64,000 nucleotides of DNA from JANRLT01 sp041736895 (lineage in GTDB: Bacteria > Planctomycetota > Planctomycetia > Pirellulales > JALHPA01). The translations under genes were made by a program, and so were the position numbers. This document shows, piece by piece, positions 57,452 through 64,000 of this stretch. Location of the stretch: the NCBI GenBank assembly GCA_041736895.1, contig JBGSSS010000136.1, positions 10,374-74,373 of the forward strand. Reading direction: 5' to 3'. Positions within the stretch are counted from its first letter, which is position 1. Every line of letters starts with the position of its first letter. Below the pieces are notes generated by a model, which worked only from the letters and a program-made list of their open reading frames with translations, made no database searches and was not told where the DNA came from.

Positions 57452-59428
57452 ATGTTGAATGTGACGGCATGGAAGCAGTGTCAGGGATATTTTGCTTTGG
57501 CTTTAATGGGCGGCGCGTTGGCAGGCGTGACCGCGCTCGCACAGCAAGCCCCCAAAGCTCCGGCGGTGTTGGCTCCCAACATCAGCGCCAAGCGAATCCC
57601 AATCCCAGCTCCGGCGCCAACGATTCCACAAGCTCCGTCGAAGTTCGCGCCGACGCAACCGACGCCTGCGCCGCTTGTTCCGCCGGGCCTGCGCAGCGCG
57701 CGGCGTGACCCGCACTTGCCGAACACTGCGCAACCGGTTCCGTCAACAACTCCGGTTGTTAAGCCCGCCGCGCCCAAGACGGTTCCGGCCAAACCCGTCC
57801 CGGTGTCGCCAGCCCCAACATCGCAATCCAAGCCAACGCCCAAAACAGAAATCGCCAAGCCCACGACCCCGCCGGCGCAACTAAGTCCAGCCCAGCCACG
57901 ACCAGCAGAATCGTCGGCGGTTGCCGCCGCGGTGAAGTCCGCGCCGCTGACGCCCGAATTGGTCCGGCTGAAGAACAAAATCAACGAGACGCTGGCCGTC
58001 TACTCGAAACGGCATCAAAACACACGCGACAACACGCCGTGGGAAGTGATGCATGCTTTTGTCGCGTTCAATGTCCGCACCGAAATCCGTCGCAATGGAC
58101 CGAATGGTCCGCCGGTCAACGCGATCGGTTGGATTCTCTGGGGCCAACGCTGCAACGGCCAACCTTTGCTCACGTTATCGAATGGCCATCCCAAGGCCGA
58201 AATCGGCGTTGGCGTGCAAGGTCACCCCGGCCAGCTCACCGCGATTCTCGCGCAATCGCGCGTCAGCATCGACACGCCGCTGAAAATCCAGGGCCGGGAC
58301 TTCACGCTGCGTGACCTGCTCGAAGAAGAACGCCTCGGCTGCCGGCCGAACACCGAATTGACGTTTAGGCTGATCGCTCTCAGTCATTATTACGATCTGG
58401 ATGAAACCTGGACGTCGAGCGATGGTCAGGAATGGAGCATTCCGCGGATCATCGAAGAAGAACTAAAAGCCCCGATCCGCGGCGCGGCCTGCGGCGGAAC
58501 GCACCGATTGTTTGGCTTGACCTACGCCTATCAGCAACGTCTGAAGCGCGGCCAGCCGCTCGATGGCTCCTATGCCAAGGCCAAAGCCTACATCGAGAAC
58601 TATCAGAAATACGCCTGGAGCTTGATGAATCCCGACGGCTCGTTCAGCACCTCGTGGTTCAACAAGGCCGAAAACCGCTCCGATGTCGATCGCAAGATCC
58701 AAACGACGGGCCATGTCATGGAATGGCTCATCCTCGCGCAAAACGATGCCGAACTCCGTTCCCCGCGGATGATGCGCGCAATGGATTACTTGGCAACACA
58801 TCTGAAAAACGATCCGCAGCACGAGTGGAAACTTGGTCCGATGGGCCATGCCTTGCACACCCTGGTGATGTACAACGAGCGAGTCTTTGGCGCGCCCAAG
58901 GTACCTGCCGAGATGGTCGCCAGTAGGGTCAAGCCAACTCAGCCGGCTCCGCAGCCGCAAAACCCGCTCAATCCCCAACCGGCGCAGCAACAGCCAATCA
59001 AGCAGCAACCGCTCTTCCCCGGCCAACCGCTGCCGCTTGAAGCGCCCTCGGCACCGAACTTGATCCCCGCGACGCCGCTCAAACAGCCGCAGGCCGAGGC
59101 CAAGCCAGATGCGAAGCCGATGCCTGAAGCAAAGCCGATCCCGGTAGAGGTCAATCCGTTTGAGGACGAACCCGAGGCCAAGGTTCCCATGCCGGTCGAT
59201 GCGCCGGATCTCGGACCAGGGCCGGCGAATTTGGCGCCGCCCAAGAAGCAGCGCGGCGACCAAGGCCAAGAGGACGAACAATCGAGCAAGGCGACGGCGC
59301 ATCTCGTCCAACCCGCGATGGCCGTCGATGTCGACCTCCACAGCGTGCAACCCCCTTTAGTCGAACCGGTCGAGTTGCATAACCCCGACCACATACTCGA
59401 GAACAAAGAGCCGGGCAAGTTGCCGTAA
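57452..59428 (+). CDS. Large Pro/Ala-rich planctomycete secreted protein
   Basis: 658 residues. Starts with ATG at 57452; a hydrophobic stretch FALALMGGALAGVTALAQQ (~14-32) is a signal peptide. Residues ~35-165 and 485-620 are Pro/Ala/Lys-rich spacers; the middle (~170-480) is a globular domain with LTPELVRLKNKINETLAVYSKRHQNTRDNTPWEVMHAFVAFNVRTEIRRNG and GAACGGTHRLFGLTYAYQQRLKRG. I recall planctomycete homologues carrying an 'ADP-ribosylation factor-directed GTPase activating protein' label, which looks like a transferred misannotation. True function unknown. Confidence 0.78.
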   Translation: MLNVTAWKQCQGYFALALMGGALAGVTALAQQAPKAPAVLAPNISAKRIPIPAPAPTIPQAPSKFAPTQPTPAPLVPPGLRSARRDPHLPNTAQPVPSTTPVVKPAAPKTVPAKPVPVSPAPTSQSKPTPKTEIAKPTTPPAQLSPAQPRPAESSAVAAAVKSAPLTPELVRLKNKINETLAVYSKRHQNTRDNTPWEVMHAFVAFNVRTEIRRNGPNGPPVNAIGWILWGQRCNGQPLLTLSNGHPKAEIGVGVQGHPGQLTAILAQSRVSIDTPLKIQGRDFTLRDLLEEERLGCRPNTELTFRLIALSHYYDLDETWTSSDGQEWSIPRIIEEELKAPIRGAACGGTHRLFGLTYAYQQRLKRGQPLDGSYAKAKAYIENYQKYAWSLMNPDGSFSTSWFNKAENRSDVDRKIQTTGHVMEWLILAQNDAELRSPRMMRAMDYLATHLKNDPQHEWKLGPMGHALHTLVMYNERVFGAPKVPAEMVASRVKPTQPAPQPQNPLNPQPAQQQPIKQQPLFPGQPLPLEAPSAPNLIPATPLKQPQAEAKPDAKPMPEAKPIPVEVNPFEDEPEAKVPMPVDAPDLGPGPANLAPPKKQRGDQGQEDEQSSKATAHLVQPAMAVDVDLHSVQPPLVEPVELHNPDHILENKEPGKLP

Positions 59429-59460
59429 CAATTCGATGGCAATTCTGGTCTAATCTCCTT

Positions 59461-59498
59461 CAGCCCTCTGTTTGTCTAAAACAGAGGGCTGTTTTTTT
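59461..59498 (+). terminator. Rho-independent terminator
   Basis: CAGCCCTCTGTTT, loop GTCTA, AAACAGAGGGCTG and then seven T; 32 bp after the stop of the preceding gene. Strong stem. Confidence 0.93.
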
Positions 59499-59621
59499 CC
59501 AGATACCGATAATGCTGGCTTTTATGCGGCATTTTCTCCGATTCGCTCCTTGCGAACTGGCGAATCGTAAAGTACGATTCCGTAGCACTTTACGTCGTTT
59601 TCTCCTTTTTCCGTATTTCGG

Positions 59622-60560
59622 ATGCCCAAACCGATCCGGATCAGCGACCAGTTCCGCAATGTCGTCCAACTCGCCGCGAAGCTCGCGCCCGAGGTTGACG
59701 CCGATGCGCTCATGGTCCTGATGGACGGGCCGACGGATTGGGGGAAGCTCAAGGAACTCGCCGGCGAGGTGCCAATGTTCCTCGCTGCCGATGAAAAGGA
59801 AGCCCTCGAAGGTTGCGAAGCCCACGGCCTCCGTGGCGTCGTCATCAACGTCGCCGACGGACCGGTCTATGAGAAGCTGACCCAAGCGCTCGTCGAAAGC
59901 GTCGCCGAAGAAATCTTGGCTCCCGGCTCGCGTGTCGTCGCGATCTACAGTGGGTTCGAGATCGGCACGATCGACAGTCTTTCGGTCATCAACCTGAGTG
60001 AGCACTTGCATCGACTCACGTCGCGCGACCTGCGGCAGATCGAAACCAACGTGCCGCTGGAGACACTGAAGTGTGTCGTGGACCTGGCCCTCGACATCGG
60101 CCGCGAAGGCCGCGAAGGCAAGCCGGTCGGGACACTCTTCGTCGTCGGCGACACGCGCCGCGTCTTGCAGAGCAGCCACCCGACGGGCTTCGATCCGGTC
60201 CGAGGCTACAGCCGCAAAGAACGGGTCCTCACCGATCCGCGCGTCCGCGAAGGGATCAAAGAAATCGCGCAGATGGACGGCGCGTTCATCATCGCCCCCG
60301 ACGGCACCGTCGAAGCGGCCGCACGCTACATCGACGCGCCGGCGAACGATATTACCTTGAGCAAAGGCCTCGGCTCGCGCCATTGGGCCGCCGCCGCGAT
60401 CACCAAAAAAACCAAAAGCGTCGCAATCGCCGTCAGCGAATCTAGCGGCACCGTTCGGTTATTTCAGAACGGTGAGCAAATCCTCCGTATCGAACCGTTC
60501 CGCCGGCCGATGAAATGGAAGGACTTTGATTACAATTACGTACCGCCAGATAGTGAGTGA
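59622..60560 (+). CDS. Diadenylate cyclase (c-di-AMP synthase) with N-terminal domain
   Basis: 312 residues. The C-terminal ~140 residues are a DAC (DisA_N) domain: catalytic DGA at 219-221 in QMDGAFIIAPDGTVEAAARYI, and GSRHWAAAAITKKTKSVAIAVSESSGTVRLFQNG at ~251-284, the second ATP-binding motif. Residues 1-150 form a separate alpha/beta domain with VVAIYSGFEIGTIDSLSVINLSEHLHRLT, not the CdaA membrane or DisA DNA-binding kind. Makes c-di-AMP from two ATP in the cytosol; the N-terminal domain may sense a ligand. Ends before the AT-rich islet. Confidence 0.9.
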   Translation: MPKPIRISDQFRNVVQLAAKLAPEVDADALMVLMDGPTDWGKLKELAGEVPMFLAADEKEALEGCEAHGLRGVVINVADGPVYEKLTQALVESVAEEILAPGSRVVAIYSGFEIGTIDSLSVINLSEHLHRLTSRDLRQIETNVPLETLKCVVDLALDIGREGREGKPVGTLFVVGDTRRVLQSSHPTGFDPVRGYSRKERVLTDPRVREGIKEIAQMDGAFIIAPDGTVEAAARYIDAPANDITLSKGLGSRHWAAAAITKKTKSVAIAVSESSGTVRLFQNGEQILRIEPFRRPMKWKDFDYNYVPPDSE

Positions 60561-60634
60561 GATTAGCGAAAAAGCCGGTAAAGTAGGGGGTGTCCGGCAA
60601 TCCGGCAGTTTTGAGAATGCGAGTCAAAAAATGT

Positions 60635-60662
60635 TTGACAGCACATTTGCATTAGATAGAAT
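60635..60662 (+). promoter_or_regulatory. Near-consensus sigma-70 promoter
   Basis: TTGACA at 60635-60640 and TAGAAT at 60657-60662, 16 bases apart, in an AT-rich stretch. Transcription would begin near 60669, just before the paired hairpins. One of the few promoters in the window that can be seen by eye. Confidence 0.65.
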
Positions 60663-60668
60663 CGACGC

Positions 60669-60745
60669 CTGGGGAAGTACGGTTGCCACCGCTTCCCCTA
60701 ATATAGCCCAGTTCAAGAACTGCCCCTCTTGGACTGGGTTTTTTT
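60669..60745 (+). ncRNA. Candidate small RNA or transcription attenuator
   Basis: About 77 nt from the predicted start to the T tract. Hairpin 1: GGGGAAG ta CGGT tgcc ACCG CTTCCCC (60671-60698). Hairpin 2: CCCAGTTCAAG / CTTGGACTGGG (60707-60738) followed by seven T, a good terminator. It could be an independent small RNA, or the leader that controls the small gene starting at 60771. No known RNA family recognised. Confidence 0.55.
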
Positions 60746-60770
60746 ATTGGAGCAGAACCAAGAGGGCAAC

Positions 60771-61151
60771 ATGCTGAAAATCATTGACGGTGATTTTGGA
60801 CGGAATCAACACGCTGTTGTATGTCGTAGATGGTGGAGTCAAGAATTTTTCAGACTCCTACTTAGTGGACCCCACAAACGTGAGTTCATTGGACCTGAAC
60901 ACATTGCAAGTGTGGTTCCAGTGGCTCACGGTTCATTCACAATCACACTAAAAGATGGCCGCAGGCTCTATGCAGAGGGCAGCAGCAAGGATTTCCAAAC
61001 CCTCTATGGTGTGACCCTACGAAGGAACAACAATTCAACAGCCAAACCCCAGGGAAAGAAAACTTCTCATGGCTTGCATTTAGTTTTGTCAATTTGCACA
61101 TTTGGATTGTGGTTGCCAGTTTGGCTTATAGTGGCGATGACCCGACGTTAA
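60771..61151 (+). CDS. Small membrane-tail protein of the islet
   Basis: 126 residues from the ATG at 60771 (MLKIIDGDFGRNQ); GAGGGC lies upstream. The N-terminal ~90 residues are beta-strand-like (FIGPEHIASVVPVAHGSFTITLKDGRRLYAEGSSKDFQTLYG); the C-terminus HGLHLVLSICTFGLWLPVWLIVAMTRR is a single membrane segment with a 'HxxHLxLsxxTxGLWxPVW' pattern I have seen at the end of other small bacterial and phage proteins. Lower G+C than chromosomal neighbours. Function unknown. Confidence 0.65.
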   Translation: MLKIIDGDFGRNQHAVVCRRWWSQEFFRLLLSGPHKREFIGPEHIASVVPVAHGSFTITLKDGRRLYAEGSSKDFQTLYGVTLRRNNNSTAKPQGKKTSHGLHLVLSICTFGLWLPVWLIVAMTRR

Positions 61152-61157
61152 AAAGAA

Positions 61158-61192
61158 AAAAACCCAGGCTCAACACCTGGGGTTTCTTTTTA
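61158..61192. terminator. Bidirectional terminator
   Basis: AAACCCAGG, loop CTCAACA, CCTGGGGTTT followed by CTTTTT on the plus strand; the A tract on the left gives a T tract for the minus strand. Ends both the 60771 gene and the convergent 61196 gene. Confidence 0.85.
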
Positions 61193-61195
61193 TTG

Positions 61196-61489
61196 CTAAA
61201 CGTGGACGAAAGTGTGTAGAAGCATAGCTGCTAACAACAGATAGCCATTACGAACAACGAAATAGCTGCCATAATCTCCAACAAATAGTGACAGAATTTC
61301 TTGGTCAATTACTCCTAGTTCATCTGTTGAACATGTTGGCAGTGGATACCTTGCCCCCTGATAGTGAAGAAAATGCGTAATTCCTGATGCTTCGCAATGT
61401 GCATGCAACTCAATAGGATCAATAGTTTTTCCAGCGTCGGCTAATTCCAGGCACTGCATAACAATCGAGCGAACAAGCAACTCAGTCAT
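61196..61489 (-). CDS. Small protein of unknown function
   Basis: 97 residues, MTELLVRSIVMQCLELADAG...HYQGARYPLPTCSTDELGVIDQEILSLFVGDYGSYFVVRNGYLLLAAMLLHTFVHV. Helical N-terminus, hydrophobic C-terminal end that may be membrane associated. No family recognised. Low G+C like its islet neighbours. It lies where the rest of the serine recombinase would be expected if the recombinase were intact. Confidence 0.5.
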   Translation of the reverse strand: MTELLVRSIVMQCLELADAGKTIDPIELHAHCEASGITHFLHYQGARYPLPTCSTDELGVIDQEILSLFVGDYGSYFVVRNGYLLLAAMLLHTFVHV

Positions 61490-61550
61490 AAAGCCCTCTT
61501 GGTCAAATAAAAAAGGATCGGAACACAGTCTCGATCCTCGGTTAGATATT

Positions 61551-61886
61551 TTAGATTGTCAACGGCTTAGAAAGGAATTGGCTCAAACTTGGCAAGACTT
61601 TCCAGAACGTCTTTAGCTTGTTTAGCCGATCAAGGTTTTCAACAACCAGTTTTGACCCTTTAGGAATCTGCCCTGATTCGCACAACTTGACGAACTTTCC
61701 TAACACTCCAATTTCAAAGTTTTCACCTCGGAAAGCCCTGATACCCATATCTCTCAAAGTCATGGGATTCAGGGTGTAGCCGTGTTGTGCAATGTAGGCA
61801 TCAGTGAGTTCTTTTTGGCGAAGATAACTTGTTCCCTTGGATTGACGTTTAAGGGAGAAGCGGAGATAGCTGTAAACTTGCGTCAT
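61551..61886 (-). pseudogene. Truncated, frameshifted serine recombinase
   Basis: 111 residues. YSYLRFSLKRQSKGTSYLRQKEL and GSKLVVENLDRLN match the N-terminal resolvase domain (active-site Ser near the start, DRLxR loop). After DRLN the frame used reads KLKTFWKV, but a neighbouring frame reads QAKDVLESLAKF, the expected continuation, so a one-base (or net one-base) deletion occurred near 61625. That frame too stops soon after, so the gene is also truncated. A relic of a mobile element. Confidence 0.75.
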
Positions 61887-62041
61887 GGCGAAAAACCCTT
61901 GTAATTAGCGGAAATCGTTCTGTACGCATATTACCATAAACTCCAAGGATTTTGAGTACGAGCCGCCGGCGGAAAATCGGGATTAAATTTTAGTTTTCAA
62001 ATAAACGAAAAGTTATATACGGTCATGCCGGTCCTGAAGTC

Positions 62042-62461
62042 TTAATCGCTAAACCCAATCACGGCCGAGAATTCTCCCGCCGTAACGTAGATGTCGATGG
62101 TCCGTGTCCTTGCATCTGCTTCGAAAACGCACCGAAACGCCGTGTATTTCGGGAAGACGGTCGCGTCGAGTTCCGGGGCTTTGTCGGTTTTTTCGATCGT
62201 GTATTTTGGTAAGACCCGGATGCCCTTGGTGAGGGCGATTTTTTTGTGGACTTCGGCGACTTCGTCCGTGGTCTTCAGGACGCTTTTGCGATCCAGCGAA
62301 AACGGCACCGCGATTAGAGTATTGGCCTTGTCCGGATCCCCGCTCACGAGGGCCTCGAAATAGGCGGCGGCTTTCGCCTGATCTGCGGGAACTTTTTCTT
62401 CGGCGAGCAATAGATTGCAGCAAAACAGAAACGCGATCAAACACAATAAAATCGATTTCAT
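62042..62461 (-). CDS. Small secreted protein
   Basis: 139 residues from the ATG at 62461; signal peptide MKSILLCLIAFLFCCNLLLAEE. The mature part has two strands-and-helix blocks (AYFEALVSGDPDKANTLIAVPFSLDRK, DATVFPKYTAFRCVFEADARTRTIDIYVTAGEFSAVIGF) resembling the layout of NTF2/SnoaL-like or DUF4878-type proteins, which is inference. Single gene. AGGGAGC before the start fits a ribosome site. Confidence 0.7.
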   Translation of the reverse strand: MKSILLCLIAFLFCCNLLLAEEKVPADQAKAAAYFEALVSGDPDKANTLIAVPFSLDRKSVLKTTDEVAEVHKKIALTKGIRVLPKYTIEKTDKAPELDATVFPKYTAFRCVFEADARTRTIDIYVTAGEFSAVIGFSD

Positions 62462-62961
62462 ACAAGCTCCCTGGGGAAAAATATGGACCAATGCCGGGTT
62501 TGCTGATATCAGCATACTTTAGTGTTGACCGCTAGCAAAAGGGGAGAGCGTGTGTCGGTGTGGTTGCGTCTGTCGCTTGGCAACATGCCCCATGAGTGCA
62601 AGTCTCTGGCCTACGGTCCGAGGTGATGATCGATCTTTGATAAATTAGTGTTTGAAAATCGCGCGAATCGATGAATTTTGAGTGGAATCCGCTCCGAATT
62701 ATTTGAAGTCTGATTTCGCGTCTTCGCCTGAGAAGTATGGAGCTGCGGGCCATCAATGCGCGCGGAATGCATGTGAAATCCGCTCGTATTTCAGCGGATA
62801 TTTCCCAGTTTTTGCCGTGCAAATCCCGCACAATGAGCGCCGAAACTACGCGCAATGCGTTAGAAAAGATCGCATTTGAGCGTGAGCCTTAGTATATTTT
62901 TTGAAGAAATTGCCAAGAACCTCATGGCAGTCCACTAACTTTTCGCCAGATCGGAAAACTC
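62462..62961. other. Intergenic region, 500 bp
   Basis: Promoter space of a divergent pair. GCTGATATCAGC near 62501-62512 is a short perfect palindrome. No gene, terminator or repeat of the families above is recognised. Confidence 0.5.
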
Positions 62962-63693
62962 ATGGGGCCAGAACCCGAAACCGTCGAAATCGCCATGCGC
63001 ATCCCCGGCCAGTGGAAACACCCCGACGAGTTGGTCGCGCGCCTGCCCGAGGGCGTGCAGCTCAACGGGAACACACTCGTGTTGCAGGATGGCGCGGAGG
63101 TCTATATCGATGCGATGAAGGCCGACGACCAGTTCGCCGAGATCTTTAGCACCTCGTGCCGCAATCAGCCAACGCCCGAGGAAGCCTACGCAATCGACAA
63201 CTACAAGGTCAACATCCTCCTCAGCGCGCCGGGCGGATCACTCGAGAAAGCGCACACCGCGATGCGTGCCGCGGCGGCCATCATGGACGCCGGCGGGGCA
63301 GGGGTCTTTATCGACAACTGCATGTTGGCGCATGGGGCGACGGCTTGGCAAGAAATGACCGACGACGGCAGCCCCGACGCGATCAGCTTCGCCTTGGTCA
63401 CAATCATGAGCAGCGGCACCGATGTTTGGACCATGGGAATGCATATGCTGGGCCTGCGCGATGTCATCATGAAGAAGAGTGATTGCGACGAGTTCGACAT
63501 CGTCGAAGTGATTCGCTACTGTGCGGCGAGCGAGAAACGGATCGACCACGGGCATGTGATTGCCGATTTGAGCGGCCCGCGGTTTCAGGCCTTTGCCGAA
63601 GAAGCTCCGCGCAAATACAGTCAGAGTCCCATGCACAACCCGTGGGGGCGGTTAAAGCTGGTGAGTATGAAAGATATTGGGAGTGCGAATTAG
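62962..63693 (+). CDS. DUF4261-like protein
   Basis: 243 residues; a Met at residue 12 is an alternative start. After a ~75-residue N-terminal part comes VNILLSAPGGSLEKAHTAMRAAAAIMDAGGAGVFIDNCMLAHGATAWQEM, then VTIMSSGTDVWTMGMHMLGLRDVIMKK, which resembles the DUF4261 pattern with its late '..TxGlxxlGlpdie' strand. The function of that family is unknown. The domain call is tentative. Confidence 0.6.
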   Translation: MGPEPETVEIAMRIPGQWKHPDELVARLPEGVQLNGNTLVLQDGAEVYIDAMKADDQFAEIFSTSCRNQPTPEEAYAIDNYKVNILLSAPGGSLEKAHTAMRAAAAIMDAGGAGVFIDNCMLAHGATAWQEMTDDGSPDAISFALVTIMSSGTDVWTMGMHMLGLRDVIMKKSDCDEFDIVEVIRYCAASEKRIDHGHVIADLSGPRFQAFAEEAPRKYSQSPMHNPWGRLKLVSMKDIGSAN

Positions 63694-63895
63694 ACCAAAC
63701 CTCCGTCATTGAGCGAGGTTATTGGTTAACGTGAAGCATCCTAAGGTCGTCAAAGAAGCCCGCGGCGTTAGTTTTGAAGTTGCGCTTTTTCGATGTCATG
63801 ATGTAAGCTAGCGGCCCGCTCCACCAATAAACTGGTTTGGCTCCCTCCCCCTTGCGGGGACAATACTGTTCGGCACAAGATTTGCGCATGGTATT

Positions 63896-63918
63896 CTGGC
63901 AGCTTAGGAGGCTGCCAG
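63896..63918 (+). promoter_or_regulatory. Hairpin holding the ribosome binding site in its loop
   Basis: CTGGCAGC / GCTGCCAG, an 8-bp perfect stem, with loop TTAGGAG; AGGAG in the loop is 9 bases before the ATG at 63920. Folding would affect translation of the following gene. Confidence 0.7.
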
Positions 63919-63919
63919 A

Positions 63920-64000
63920 ATGGCGCGACAAAAGGGTGACGAGGTACTGCTATTACAAGGCCGACGGCTGCTGGAGCCGGCGCGGAAGCTGCTCAAACGC
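63920..64000 (+). CDS. Start of a gene running off the window
   Basis: 27 codons are visible, beginning MARQKGDEVLLLQGRRLLEP, Arg/Leu-rich and basic. The strong AGGAG in a hairpin loop supports the start. Too little to assign; a transposase is possible given the structured 5' region, but that is a guess. Confidence 0.5.
   Translation, partial: MARQKGDEVLLLQGRRLLEPARKLLKR

Noticed and set aside
60526..60777. 83-codon open frame
   Set aside because: Overlaps the end of the diadenylate cyclase gene and crosses the promoter and terminator; no ribosome site or motifs.
61600..61640. Programmed frameshift in the serine recombinase
   Set aside because: The shifted frame also stops after about 15 codons, so a broken gene is the simpler reading.
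1..64000. CRISPR arrays, tRNA and rRNA genes
   Set aside because: Searched by eye; palindromic repeats are dispersed, not regularly spaced, and no cloverleaf or rRNA core sequence was seen.

Overview
The window looks like a chromosomal segment of a planctomycete, probably of the Pirellula group. This is inferred from gene content and style rather than from a marker gene. G+C is fairly high by eye. It holds several large secreted Ala/Pro/Thr-rich proteins of a kind common in that phylum, methanofuran-type C1 cofactor genes in a bacterium, a direct glutaminyl-tRNA synthetase, and many short palindromic intergenic repeats. I see no rRNA, tRNA, CRISPR array, complete insertion sequence or prophage.

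Layout. 1-3.8 kb: end of an HD-GYP gene, ettA and a secreted protein. 3.9-6.7 kb: three consecutive genes that match mfnD, mfnF and mfnE (methanofuran/methylofuran biosynthesis). 6.9-9.7 kb: a large DUF11-repeat surface protein. 9.9-15.1 kb: zinc-ribbon protein, acetyltransferase, orphan ABC ATPase, and an ECF sigma / membrane anti-sigma-like / coiled-coil cluster. 15.2-19.2 kb: MFS transporter, O-methyltransferase, DUF4262 protein, KDPG aldolase. 19.5-25.4 kb: surface protein, flotillin with NfeD-like partner, Tat-exported superoxide dismutase. 25.5-31.9 kb: CutA, a HlyD-like protein, a DUF4956 plus VTC-domain polyphosphate module, an EamA transporter and a PIN toxin-antitoxin pair. 32-40.3 kb: argG, a PHA-system protein, mfnB with a membrane-protein partner, RNase D, hisB, a pseudouridine synthase and a thioredoxin-fold protein. 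40.4-52.4 kb: glnS, gltX with a large in-frame insert, RlmM-like methyltransferase, TIM-barrel protein, TraB/TIKI-like secreted protein, purC, galE. 52.5-57.1 kb: TonB, TonB-dependent receptor, HemP and a HEAT-repeat lipoprotein (iron/heme uptake). 57.4-60.6 kb: another surface protein and a diadenylate cyclase. 60.6-61.9 kb: a small AT-richer islet with a promoter-hairpin-terminator unit and a broken serine recombinase. 62-64 kb: small secreted protein, DUF4261-like protein, and the start of a gene preceded by a hairpin that holds its ribosome binding site.

How the genes relate. mfnB makes the furan precursor; mfnD, mfnE and mfnF would ligate glutamate, activate the furan and join the halves of the C1 carrier used with tetrahydromethanopterin. 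The TonB/receptor/HemP block is a heme or iron uptake unit. DUF4956 and VTC proteins form a polyphosphate-polymerase module.

The main oddities are (1) in-frame capture of intergenic palindromic repeats inside mfnE, mfnB and galE, with others supplying a stop codon (rlmM), a ribosome binding site (mfnE) or a false 5' extension (RNase D); (2) a roughly 90-100-residue AT-rich in-frame insert in glutamyl-tRNA synthetase; (3) a decayed second copy of the start of the VTC-domain gene; and (4) a candidate small RNA or attenuator at 60.67 kb.
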